A stretch of DNA of 64,000 nt from an uncultured Bacilli bacterium (GTDB lineage Bacteria; Bacillota_I; Bacilli_A; RF39; UBA660), in contig CAKONC010000004.1 of the NCBI GenBank assembly GCA_934096985.1, forward strand, positions 69,618 through 133,617, given 5' to 3'. Under the pieces are notes generated by a model that saw only the letters and a program-made list of their open reading frames with translations, was not told the DNA's origin and searched no databases. Below, in pieces: positions 53,845 to 60,990 of this stretch; positions within the stretch are counted from its first letter, which is position 1, and every line of letters starts with the position of its first letter. The translations under genes were made by a program, and so were the position numbers.

Positions 53845-54354
53845 ATGAAAAAAATTATAATAGTATTAGGTATTATTATGATGTTTGTATTATTTAGTCA
53901 AAAAAAAGACAATATAGTTATTCCAAATGATGCAATTAGATACAGAATTATTGCAAATAGTGATTCTGACATTGATCAAAAAATTAAATGGGAAGCTAAT
54001 AAAGAAGTTTTACCGATTATTGTAGATGTAATGACTAATTCTAAAACAAAAGATGAAAGTAAAGAAAATATATTAAATATTATTGATAAAATAGATCAAA
54101 GATTAAACCAATTTGATATTGATTATAATGTAAATTATGGTTATAATTACTTTCCTTCGAAAACGTATTCAAATGTGAGCTATAAAGATGGGTATTATGA
54201 GTCTTTAGTTATAACTTTGGGAAATGGGTTAGGTAATAATTGGTGGTGTGTTTTATTTCCACCATTATGCTTACTTGATGCCACAGAAACAGAACTTGAT
54301 AATGTGGAATATGATTTATATGTAAGAAAAATTCTTAATAAGTATCATAATTAA
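53845..54354 (+). CDS. spoIIR: Stage II sporulation protein R
   Basis: A 169-residue secreted signal protein: N-terminal membrane segment (KKIIIVLGIIMMFVLFS), IPNDAIRYRIIANSDSDIDQ and the highly conserved NNWWCVLFPPLCLLD. Made in the forespore, SpoIIR triggers SpoIIGA to process pro-sigma-E. It is shorter than the B. subtilis protein (224). GTGGTGA precedes the ATG. The prmC-spoIIR neighbourhood is conserved in Bacilli. Confidence 0.94.
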   Translation: MKKIIIVLGIIMMFVLFSQKKDNIVIPNDAIRYRIIANSDSDIDQKIKWEANKEVLPIIVDVMTNSKTKDESKENILNIIDKIDQRLNQFDIDYNVNYGYNYFPSKTYSNVSYKDGYYESLVITLGNGLGNNWWCVLFPPLCLLDATETELDNVEYDLYVRKILNKYHN

Positions 54355-54378
54355 AATATTAAATTTATATAATATAGC

Positions 54379-54909
54379 ATGAATATAGTCATGCTTTTAT
54401 TAATTGGATTGTCGTTATCAATGGATTCATTTTCTCTTTCTTTATCAGTTGGAACAATGAATTATTCATTTAAAAATCATTTGTTATTATCAGTATGTGT
54501 GGGCATTTTTCATTTTATTATGCCAATGCTTGGAACAATATTAGGCAATTCTATTTCCAAAAATTTTAGTATAGACTCTGATAAATTACTATTTTTTTTA
54601 TTTCTTTTTATTTTTATAGAAATGGTTTTGGATTTATTTAATAAATCAGAAAAAAAAGTAAATTTATCATTAGCAAATATGCTTTTATTTGCTTTTTCAG
54701 TTAGCTTAGATAGTTTTACAATAGGAATCGGTCTTAATAATATTACTACGTTGCCTATATTAGGATATTTTATTTTTATGATATGTGCTTTTACATTTAC
54801 TATAGTGGGATTAACAATTGGAAAGAAATCTTATAATAAATATGGCTTAATTGCAAAAATTATCGGATTAATAATTATTTTATGTTTAGCAATATCTCAA
54901 ATATTGTAA
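54379..54909 (+). CDS. mntP: MntP-type manganese efflux pump
   Basis: A 176-residue membrane protein with six predicted helices in two repeats. The metal-site motifs LGLSLSMDSFSLSL-like (helix 1) and AFSVSLDSFTIGIGL (helix 4) match MntP/DUF204. In B. subtilis ywlD (mntP) lies near spoIIR too. A TATAAT ends 5 bases before the ATG with no Shine-Dalgarno, so the mRNA may be leaderless. No manganese riboswitch is seen. Confidence 0.85.
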   Translation: MNIVMLLLIGLSLSMDSFSLSLSVGTMNYSFKNHLLLSVCVGIFHFIMPMLGTILGNSISKNFSIDSDKLLFFLFLFIFIEMVLDLFNKSEKKVNLSLANMLLFAFSVSLDSFTIGIGLNNITTLPILGYFIFMICAFTFTIVGLTIGKKSYNKYGLIAKIIGLIIILCLAISQIL

Positions 54910-54925
54910 ATAAAATGCATATTGT

Positions 54926-54954
54926 TTGACTATGTTATAAAAATGGTTTATGAT
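54926..54954 (+). promoter_or_regulatory. Promoter of murA
   Basis: TTGACT, a 17-base spacer and TATGAT; the 90-base leader has an AGAG/CTCT hairpin of unknown role. Confidence 0.6.
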
Positions 54955-55048
54955 AAATTTAATAAGAGTTTTTTCATAATAGCTCTGTATTTAGCATAGA
55001 ACTTAATGAAAGCATTTATATTTTTATAGATGAATGTGGTGATAATAA

Positions 55049-56317
55049 ATGAAACAAATAATTATAAATGGTGGCAATACCTTAAGTGGAGATATAACCA
55101 TAGGTGGTGCTAAAAATAGTGCAGTAGCATTAATCCCTGCATCTTTACTTGCTAGCGGTAAATGTAAAATAAATAAAGTACCAAATATATCTGATAAGGA
55201 TGCTCTTTTTAATATTTTAGATGAATTAAATGTTAGTTATAAATTTGACGATACATCAGTAATTATAGATTCAAATAATTTATGTAATAAAGTTATTTCT
55301 GAAGAACTTTCAAGTAAACTTAGAGCATCATACTACTTCATGGGGATTTTACTTGGAAAGTATAAACATGTTGAGATGTATTTCCCAGGTGGATGCAATA
55401 TTGGTACTAGACCAATAGATCTTCATTTAAAAGGTTTTGAGGCATTAGGTGCTAAAGTTACTCATGATGAAGATTCACATAAATATATTTTAGATGCAAA
55501 AGAACTAATAGGAACAAGAATATATTTAGATTTTGCTTCAGTTGGAGCTACAATAAATATTATGTTTGCTGCTACTTTGGCCACTGGTACAACAATTTTG
55601 GAAAATGCTGCTAAAGAAATAGAGATTATAAACATTGCAGAATTTTTAAATAATATGGGAGCAGATATTTCGGGAGCTGGCACATCTACAATAACAATTA
55701 ATGGTGTAAAATCATTACATGCTGCAGAAATTGATGTTATACCTGACAGAATTGAAGCAGGAACATATTTAATGATTGGCGCTATGGTAGGTAAAAATTT
55801 AACTGTTTGTGGTGTAATACCTGAGCAAATTAAAGCTTTATTAGATAAATTTGATGATATGGGAATAAGCTATGATGTAAAAGAAAATAGCGTAACTATT
55901 TCTAAGTGTAATAATATTAAACCAATTAACATAAAAACTTTAGTATATCCTGGATTTCCAACAGATTTAGGTCAACCAATGTCAGTATTATTAACTCAAG
56001 CAAACGGGGTTTCTTATTTCGAGGAAACTATATGGGAAAATAGAATGCAACATGTAAAATACCTAAATATGATGGGTGCTAATATAAAACTTAATGATAA
56101 TACACATGCTATAATAACAGGACCAACTGAGTTAAAAGGATGTCATATAAATGCTACAGATTTAAGAGGGGGAGCTGCACTAGTTATGGCTGGTCTTGTT
56201 AGTAATGGGATAACAACTATTTCTAACATAGAATATATTTTAAGGGGCTATGAAAATTTGGTAAAAAAACTTACTAAAGTAGGTGCAGATATAAAAATTA
56301 TTGATGAGGAAAATTAA
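55049..56317 (+). CDS. murA: UDP-N-acetylglucosamine 1-carboxyvinyltransferase
   Basis: A 422-residue EPT-family enzyme for the first committed step of peptidoglycan synthesis. Visible are GGAKNSAVALIPA, the fosfomycin-target cysteine in YFPGGCNIGTRPIDLH and LRGGAALVMAGL. Cys is retained, so it should be fosfomycin-sensitive. In Bacillus murAA also lies just before spoIID. It overlaps the next gene. Confidence 0.96.
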   Translation: MKQIIINGGNTLSGDITIGGAKNSAVALIPASLLASGKCKINKVPNISDKDALFNILDELNVSYKFDDTSVIIDSNNLCNKVISEELSSKLRASYYFMGILLGKYKHVEMYFPGGCNIGTRPIDLHLKGFEALGAKVTHDEDSHKYILDAKELIGTRIYLDFASVGATINIMFAATLATGTTILENAAKEIEIINIAEFLNNMGADISGAGTSTITINGVKSLHAAEIDVIPDRIEAGTYLMIGAMVGKNLTVCGVIPEQIKALLDKFDDMGISYDVKENSVTISKCNNIKPINIKTLVYPGFPTDLGQPMSVLLTQANGVSYFEETIWENRMQHVKYLNMMGANIKLNDNTHAIITGPTELKGCHINATDLRGGAALVMAGLVSNGITTISNIEYILRGYENLVKKLTKVGADIKIIDEEN

Positions 56318-56939
56318 AAGAAGATATAAATTATTAATAATAATTATTCTTTCTGGATTATTAGTTATTATTAGTTATAAATTTTTTAATAAAAAAAATA
56401 GCTATTTAGTATCTATCGGAGACTATCTATCTATGGGTAAAATTTTAGACAAAGAATTTAAAAATTATGATGATTATATTTTAGATAGTTCTTTTAATTT
56501 AAAATTATTTAGTAAAAACAATAGTTATTATACAAGTGAGAAATTACTATATGATTTACATAACAATGAAAGTAAAGTTGACTATTTTATAAAAAATGCA
56601 AATTTTGTATTAATAAATATAGGAAATTACGAATTAAATAACTATAAAGAGTTAAACAATGAAATAATAACAGATTATTTGAACAATATATATTCGGTAA
56701 TTACACATATAAAGAAAATAAATAAAAAATGTAATATAGTTATTTTCAATATCTATGATAAAGATAAAAAATTCAGTTATGTTAATAACAAATTAAAAAA
56801 ATATTCTGAATTATTTGAGGCAAAGTATATAGATTTAAACTCTTTCTCGGAGGAAGAATATTATTATTTAAACAATAAATTTTATTTAAATAGTAAATCT
56901 TCGTACAAAATTAGTAAAATGATATTAAAAAATGATTGA
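56304..56939 (+). CDS. Membrane-anchored protein of unknown function, possibly SGNH-like
   Basis: A 211-residue protein I do not recognise. It has a basic N-terminus, one membrane helix (LLIIIILSGLLVIISYKFF) and a Lys/Asn/Tyr-rich external domain. VSIGDYLSMGK resembles a GDSL block with Asp for the nucleophilic Ser, and VLINIGNYELN and VIFNIYDKDKK fit blocks III strands of SGNH hydrolases, so it may be an inactive relative. Start is coupled to murA (overlap 14 bases) without its own ribosome site. Located between murA and rpmE. Confidence 0.6.
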   Translation: MRKIKRRYKLLIIIILSGLLVIISYKFFNKKNSYLVSIGDYLSMGKILDKEFKNYDDYILDSSFNLKLFSKNNSYYTSEKLLYDLHNNESKVDYFIKNANFVLINIGNYELNNYKELNNEIITDYLNNIYSVITHIKKINKKCNIVIFNIYDKDKKFSYVNNKLKKYSELFEAKYIDLNSFSEEEYYYLNNKFYLNSKSSYKISKMILKND

Positions 56940-56963
56940 TAAGTTTGTTTTTTGTGATATAAT
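56936..56963 (+). promoter_or_regulatory. Promoter of rpmE
   Basis: TTGATA, 16 bases and TATAAT preceded by TGA; the -35 overlaps the stop of the preceding gene. Confidence 0.65.
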
Positions 56964-57003
56964 ACTAAAGAAATTATGTTTAGAAAAAAGGAAGGGAAAA
57001 ATT

Positions 57004-57219
57004 ATGAAAGCAAATATACATCCTGAAATGAAAGAAGCAACTGTAAAATGTGCATGTGGTGAAACTTTCAACGTTTTATCAACAAAAGATAATATTAGTG
57101 TTGAAGTATGTAGCAAATGCCATCCATATTATACAGGAACTCAAGCTAGAGCAAAGAAAACAGGAAATGTTGAAAAATTTAATCGTAAATATGGTATAAA
57201 AGATCAAAAAGCTGAATAG
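57004..57219 (+). CDS. rpmE: 50S ribosomal protein L31, zinc form
   Basis: A 71-residue L31 starting MKANIHPEMKEATVKCACGE, with zinc cysteines in CACGE and VCSKCHPYYTGTQ. L31 links the 50S central protuberance to the 30S head. GGAAGGG precedes the chosen ATG; an upstream extension runs through the promoter and is rejected. The regulator leader known for Firmicutes L31 is not present. Confidence 0.96.
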   Translation: MKANIHPEMKEATVKCACGETFNVLSTKDNISVEVCSKCHPYYTGTQARAKKTGNVEKFNRKYGIKDQKAE

Positions 57220-57234
57220 TTTTTTGTTTTTTTA
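57207..57234 (+). terminator. Terminator of rpmE
   Basis: CAAAAAGCT and AGTTTTTTG pair (one G-U) around the stop, then T7. Confidence 0.6.
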
Positions 57235-57235
57235 T

Positions 57236-57243
57236 GCTATAAT
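57236..57243 (+). promoter_or_regulatory. Extended -10 promoter of rpiB-spoIID-spoIIQ
   Basis: GCTATAAT preceded by TG forms an extended -10 just after the rpmE terminator, about 25 bases before rpiB; no clear -35. Confidence 0.5.
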
Positions 57244-57264
57244 GATAAAGGTGATATATAATTA

Positions 57265-57720
57265 ATGAAAATTTTTATTGGAACAGATCATAGAGGGGTT
57301 GAAGTTCAAAATCAAATTGCTAATTATTTAAATGAATTAGGTGTTGAGGTAAGTATTTCAAGTATTAAACATACTGATGCAGATGATTATCCTGATTTTG
57401 CATTTGATGTATGTAAAAGCGTATTAGAAAATAAAGATTCATTAGGAATTTTAATATGTGGTACTGGTATTGGTATGAGCATTGCTGCAAATAAAGTAAA
57501 AGGAATAAGAGCCGCAAGGTGTATTAATACAGATGATGCATATTTTGCAAGGTGTCATAATGATGCTAACATACTATGCATAAGTAGTAATAACTCTATT
57601 TCAGAACTTTATCAAATTGTTGATTCATTTTTAAATACTCAAGGAGCTACTGAGGAACGCCATTTGAAAAGAATAGAAAAAATCATAAAATATGAAAATG
57701 GTGAATATAATGAATTATAA
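57265..57720 (+). CDS. rpiB: Ribose-5-phosphate isomerase B
   Basis: A 151-residue RpiB/LacAB protein: GTDHRGVEVQNQIANYL, the catalytic Cys in LICGTGIGMSIAANKV and GIRAARC. It interconverts ribose- and ribulose-5-phosphate. It overlaps the next small gene by 11 bases. Confidence 0.95.
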   Translation: MKIFIGTDHRGVEVQNQIANYLNELGVEVSISSIKHTDADDYPDFAFDVCKSVLENKDSLGILICGTGIGMSIAANKVKGIRAARCINTDDAYFARCHNDANILCISSNNSISELYQIVDSFLNTQGATEERHLKRIEKIIKYENGEYNEL

Positions 57721-57898
57721 AGCATTTATTTATATAATTATGTTGTTTGCTACAGTTTATTCGATAAGTGGAATAAATTTTACTGGTTTTTTTAAAGTTA
57801 AACATGAACTTGAGGCAAAACTATTCGTTATGATTTTATCTCTAGGAATTAGTTATATTGCTACAAGATTTATAATAGAATTTATTGAACTTTTTTAA
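57710..57898 (+). CDS. Small DUF1146 membrane protein (YwzB-like)
   Basis: A 62-residue protein with two membrane helices (FIYIIMLFATVYSISGI; KLFVMILSLGISYIATRFI) and a basic loop (KVKHELEAK). Size, topology and its place before spoIID fit YwzB. Function unknown. The chosen ATG has GGTGA seven bases upstream. Confidence 0.75.
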   Translation: MNYKAFIYIIMLFATVYSISGINFTGFFKVKHELEAKLFVMILSLGISYIATRFIIEFIELF

Positions 57899-57906
57899 GG
57901 AGAAAG

Positions 57907-58800
57907 ATGAAAATCAATTATATTATAATATTAATTTTAACAATAATAGCATTTTATTTAATAAGAAGTTTGGATGACAATACTTCTTATTTTTTTGATG
58001 ATAAAAATGTTCAGAAAATAGTCTTAAATAATAACAATAATGAAAAAGAAACAATTGAGTTTAATGAATATTTAATTGGAGTCTTAGCTTGTGAAATGCC
58101 AGCATCTTTTGAACTTGAAGCGTTAAAAGCTCAAGCAATAGCATCACGAACATATGCATATTATTTAATAAATCATAACAAAAATATAACAAATGATACT
58201 AGTACTCAATGTATGTTAAATAAATCTCAAATGAAGGAAAATTGGCAAAATGATTTTGATTTGTATTATAACAAATTGTTAACAGCAGTTATGCAAACAA
58301 ATAATGTGGTTTTAAAGTACGATAATGAAATAATACCGGCTTACTATTTTTCAATGAGTAATGGTTATACTGAAGACTCTAAATATGTTTTTAATGAAAC
58401 TAAAGATTTTTTAAAGCAAGTAGATTCCCATTATGAAGAAAACAACAAAAATTTTATAAAAGAAACGACATTTAGTAAAGAAAACTTTTGCTCACTATTG
58501 CAAATAGATTGCAGTGATATAAATATAAATAACATAAATAGATCAAGTAGTAATAGAGTAATCGATTTACTAATTAATGATAAAAAATTTACAGGTGTAG
58601 AGATTAGAAAAAAATTAAATTTAAGATCAACTGATTTTGATATTGAAATAGGTGATGATGTAAAAATTACCACAAGGGGATATGGACACGGAGTGGGAAT
58701 GAGTCAATATGGTGCAAATTATATGGCAAAAGAGGGAAAAAGTTATGAAGATATTTTAAAACATTATTACCAAGGAGTAATTATTTCTAGTATAAATTAA
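57907..58800 (+). CDS. spoIID: Stage II sporulation protein D
   Basis: A 297-residue lytic transglycosylase with an N-terminal membrane anchor, the catalytic region ACEMPASFELEALKAQAIAS (Glu) and the zinc/substrate motif RGYGHGVGMSQYGAN. Works with SpoIIP and SpoIIM to drive engulfment. AAGGAG precedes the ATG. Followed by spoIIQ as in Bacillus. Confidence 0.95.
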   Translation: MKINYIIILILTIIAFYLIRSLDDNTSYFFDDKNVQKIVLNNNNNEKETIEFNEYLIGVLACEMPASFELEALKAQAIASRTYAYYLINHNKNITNDTSTQCMLNKSQMKENWQNDFDLYYNKLLTAVMQTNNVVLKYDNEIIPAYYFSMSNGYTEDSKYVFNETKDFLKQVDSHYEENNKNFIKETTFSKENFCSLLQIDCSDININNINRSSSNRVIDLLINDKKFTGVEIRKKLNLRSTDFDIEIGDDVKITTRGYGHGVGMSQYGANYMAKEGKSYEDILKHYYQGVIISSIN

Positions 58801-58836
58801 TTTTATTTATCCATAATTTAAGTAGGAGGATAAATA

Positions 58837-59463
58837 ATGAAAAAAAGAAAACTTAAGCGTTATGTTTTACCAACTATTTATATCTTAATAATTTTGGTAA
58901 CATTTTTTAGTGTATCAATAATTAATAGTTATTTACTTAAGGATGTGACAAACTATGATTATTCAAAATCACTAATGAAAGATGTTACACAAAGTGTATT
59001 AAGTGAAACAATGCCTGACTATTTTTCTAAACCATATGTAAGTGAGAAGGTTGAATTAAAATCTGGGTATTATAGCAAAGACTATGATGATGAGAGTCAA
59101 AAAAAAGCCTTAATTTCATATCAAAATACATATATTCCAAATTTAGGTGCTATTTATGTAAGTTCCGAAGAGTTTGATGTTGTATCTACGTATGATGGAG
59201 TAGTTAAAAGCGTAAAAGAAGATGAAACCCTTGGATCTATCGTAGAAATAATGCATACAGAAAATTTAACAACATTTTATTATTCTTTAAAAGATGTAAC
59301 AGTTAAAGAAAACGATAAAATTACAAAGGGTACTATAATTGGTAAGGCTACTTCAAATAAAATTGTACAAAATCAAAATGCTTTATTATTTGAAGTATAT
59401 TTACAAGGAAAATCTATTGATCCGGAAAAATTTTACTCTTTAGATCCAAATGAAGTTAAATAA
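58837..59463 (+). CDS. spoIIQ: Stage II sporulation protein Q (inactive M23 fold)
   Basis: A 208-residue bitopic protein: membrane helix (LPTIYILIILVTFFSVSII), then an M23 peptidase-like domain (FDVVSTYDGVVKSVKEDE ... LTTFYYSLKDVTVKENDKI ... ALLFEVYLQGKSIDPEKF). The HLHFE motif is ALLFE and the zinc ligands are not seen, as in B. subtilis SpoIIQ. It would pair with SpoIIIAH across the intermembrane space. The next gene overlaps by 14 bases. Confidence 0.92.
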   Translation: MKKRKLKRYVLPTIYILIILVTFFSVSIINSYLLKDVTNYDYSKSLMKDVTQSVLSETMPDYFSKPYVSEKVELKSGYYSKDYDDESQKKALISYQNTYIPNLGAIYVSSEEFDVVSTYDGVVKSVKEDETLGSIVEIMHTENLTTFYYSLKDVTVKENDKITKGTIIGKATSNKIVQNQNALLFEVYLQGKSIDPEKFYSLDPNEVK

Positions 59464-60040
59464 AAGTATATTATATATATACGATAATGTTTTTTTAGAA
59501 TTATATAATGATAAGTTTTATAAACAAACAATTTCTAAGCAAATTCTAAATAATGGAATTATTTTAAATAAAGAAAAATTTGAAAAAGAATACTATAATT
59601 TTCAAAAGAAAAACAAAATAAAAAAAATACTTACAAAAAAGGTAATAATTTATGATAGTACAATTTCCATCAATGATTTAAAGGTATTAAAAGAAAGTTT
59701 TTTAGATTTAAATATAAAATGTTTCAAGTATATAAAGGATATATCGATAATTGAAAGTACTAAAAAATATTCATATATTTTAGGAAATGATAAATTAAAA
59801 ATACTTTATATAAATGCTTTTAATAGTAAAAATCAAATCACACTAAATTTTAATGAAATAACAAATAATGAATTTTTAAATATAATAAAAAAATTTAAAA
59901 ATATAATATTAATTTCTAGCAATCAAAAATTAATAAATCTTTTAGAAAAAAAGAATAATGTATTTATTATAAATGATGCTGAAAAATATATAATAAAAAA
60001 TGCAAAAAAAATTTTGGCTGATGTATTATTTAAAGATTAA
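59450..60040 (+). CDS. Unrecognised soluble protein in the spoIIID/mbl slot
   Basis: A 196-residue, Lys/Asn/Ile-rich protein with no membrane segment. Predicted alternation of strands and helices: ILYIYDNVFLELYND, KKVIIYDSTISINDLKVLKE, KILYINAFNSKNQITLNF, KNIILISSNQKLINLLEK. Loosely, VIIYDSTISINDLKVLKESF followed by IKCFKYIKDIS recalls the MreB/Mbl pattern VVCVPSGIT...A..AGA....IEEP, but all nucleotide-binding glycines are gone. In Bacillus spoIIID and mbl follow spoIIQ. It may be a decayed actin-like protein or something unrelated. Translation is coupled to spoIIQ. Confidence 0.6.
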   Translation: MKLNKSILYIYDNVFLELYNDKFYKQTISKQILNNGIILNKEKFEKEYYNFQKKNKIKKILTKKVIIYDSTISINDLKVLKESFLDLNIKCFKYIKDISIIESTKKYSYILGNDKLKILYINAFNSKNQITLNFNEITNNEFLNIIKKFKNIILISSNQKLINLLEKKNNVFIINDAEKYIIKNAKKILADVLFKD

Positions 60041-60053
60041 ATATTACCCGTTT

Positions 60054-60062
60054 TTTGTCGAA
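60054..60062 (+). promoter_or_regulatory. Spo0A box upstream of csp
   Basis: A perfect TTTGTCGAA lies 19 bases upstream of the csp -35 element. The flanks (TTTTTGTCGAATTTTGGCA) resemble those of the site before spo0A (TTTTTGTCGAATTATGGCA). Confidence 0.6.
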
Positions 60063-60081
60063 TTTTGGCATACGAAATTAA

Positions 60082-60110
60082 TTGTAAGAGCACTAAACTT
60101 ATGTTAAATT
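60082..60110 (+). promoter_or_regulatory. Promoter of csp
   Basis: TTGTAA, a 17-base spacer and TAAATT. Confidence 0.45.
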
Positions 60111-60132
60111 AAACATGAAGGAAGGTGTAAAA

Positions 60133-60345
60133 TTGAAAGGAAAAGTAAAGTGGTTTAATAATGAGAAAGGGTATGGATTTATAGAGTGTGAAAATTTATC
60201 CGATATATTTGTTCATTATTCAGTAATCAAGAAAAATGGTTATAAAACTTTAAATGAAGGAGACATGGTAAGTTTTAGATTAATAGAAACTACTAAAGGT
60301 TTACAAGCTCAAGATGTCGAAGCCTTAAATTTAACTACTGTATAG
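60133..60345 (+). CDS. Cold-shock domain protein
   Basis: A 70-residue CspA-type RNA chaperone: KGKVKWFNNEKGYGFIE (RNP1 KGYGFIE) and DIFVHYSVI (RNP2). A TTG start is chosen since AAGGAAGGTG lies just upstream and the product then begins like other Csp proteins; an ATG six codons earlier overlaps that site. With a Spo0A box upstream, expression may change at the onset of sporulation. Confidence 0.92.
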   Translation: MKGKVKWFNNEKGYGFIECENLSDIFVHYSVIKKNGYKTLNEGDMVSFRLIETTKGLQAQDVEALNLTTV

Positions 60346-60356
60346 TAGTTTTTTTT
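60333..60356 (+). terminator. Terminator of csp
   Basis: AACTACT and AGTAGTT pair with the csp stop codon in the loop, followed by T8. Confidence 0.75.
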
Positions 60357-60394
60357 ATTTATTTTTGTTATAATTAACGTAGGGAGATGATAAA

Positions 60395-60925
60395 ATGAAA
60401 ATTAATATTAGGGGAGACAAAGTAACTGTTACAAAATCAATTAAAGATTATATTGAGGAAAAAATTGCAAAGCTTGATAAATATTTTAAAAATAGTGATG
60501 AAGTTAAATGTAATATTATTATTAGAGTCAAAAATAATTTACAAACTATTGAAGTTTCTATTCCAATGTCAAAACTTAATATAAGAGCAGAGGAAAGTCA
60601 TAATGATTTATATGCTGCCACTGATTTAATTATAGATAAATTAGAAAGAATGATTAGAAAAAATAAAACAAGATTAAATAATCATTATAAAAATATTCCA
60701 ACATTTGAGATGAATTTAGATTATGAAGAAGAAAATGATTTAGATGATTCAAAAATAGTAAAAAGAAAAAATTTAGACATTAAGCCAATGGATGAAGACG
60801 AGGCAATAATGCAAATGGAACTACTAAATCATGACTTCTTTGCTTTTAAAAATATAAATGAAGAATGTGTATCTGTTATTTATAAAAGAAAAGATGGATT
60901 ATACGGAATTATTAATGTAAAATAA
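60395..60925 (+). CDS. hpf: Ribosome hibernation promoting factor, long form
   Basis: A 176-residue HPF: N-terminal S30AE domain (MKINIRGDKVTVTKSIKDYI ... LDKYFKNSDEVKCN) that sits in the 30S decoding site, an acidic linker, and the C-terminal dimerisation domain (KPMDEDEAIMQMELLNHDFF) that makes 100S ribosome dimers. An extended -10 TGTTATAAT lies upstream. hpf-secA order is as in Bacillus. Confidence 0.95.
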   Translation: MKINIRGDKVTVTKSIKDYIEEKIAKLDKYFKNSDEVKCNIIIRVKNNLQTIEVSIPMSKLNIRAEESHNDLYAATDLIIDKLERMIRKNKTRLNNHYKNIPTFEMNLDYEEENDLDDSKIVKRKNLDIKPMDEDEAIMQMELLNHDFFAFKNINEECVSVIYKRKDGLYGIINVK

Positions 60926-60926
60926 C

Positions 60927-60965
60927 AAAAAGGTTTAGTCACTTGATTAAACCTTTTATTTTTTG
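60927..60965 (+). terminator. Terminator of hpf
   Basis: AAAAGGTTTA and TAAACCTTTT form a stem followed by ATTTTTT. Confidence 0.75.
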
Positions 60966-60972
60966 ATATAAT
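60943..60972 (+). promoter_or_regulatory. Promoter of secA
   Basis: TTGATT, an 18-base spacer and perfect TATAAT; the -35 is within the hpf terminator loop. Confidence 0.55.
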
Positions 60973-60990
60973 CAATTAGAAGGTGAAAAA

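Noticed and set aside
56940..57003. Autoregulatory leader for rpmE (L31)
   Set aside because: Only about 35 nt lie between the predicted start and the ATG, too short for the known structured leader.
60310..60325. ATGTCGAAG inside csp as a Spo0A box
   Set aside because: Coding sequence without the T-run flank shared by the intergenic boxes.
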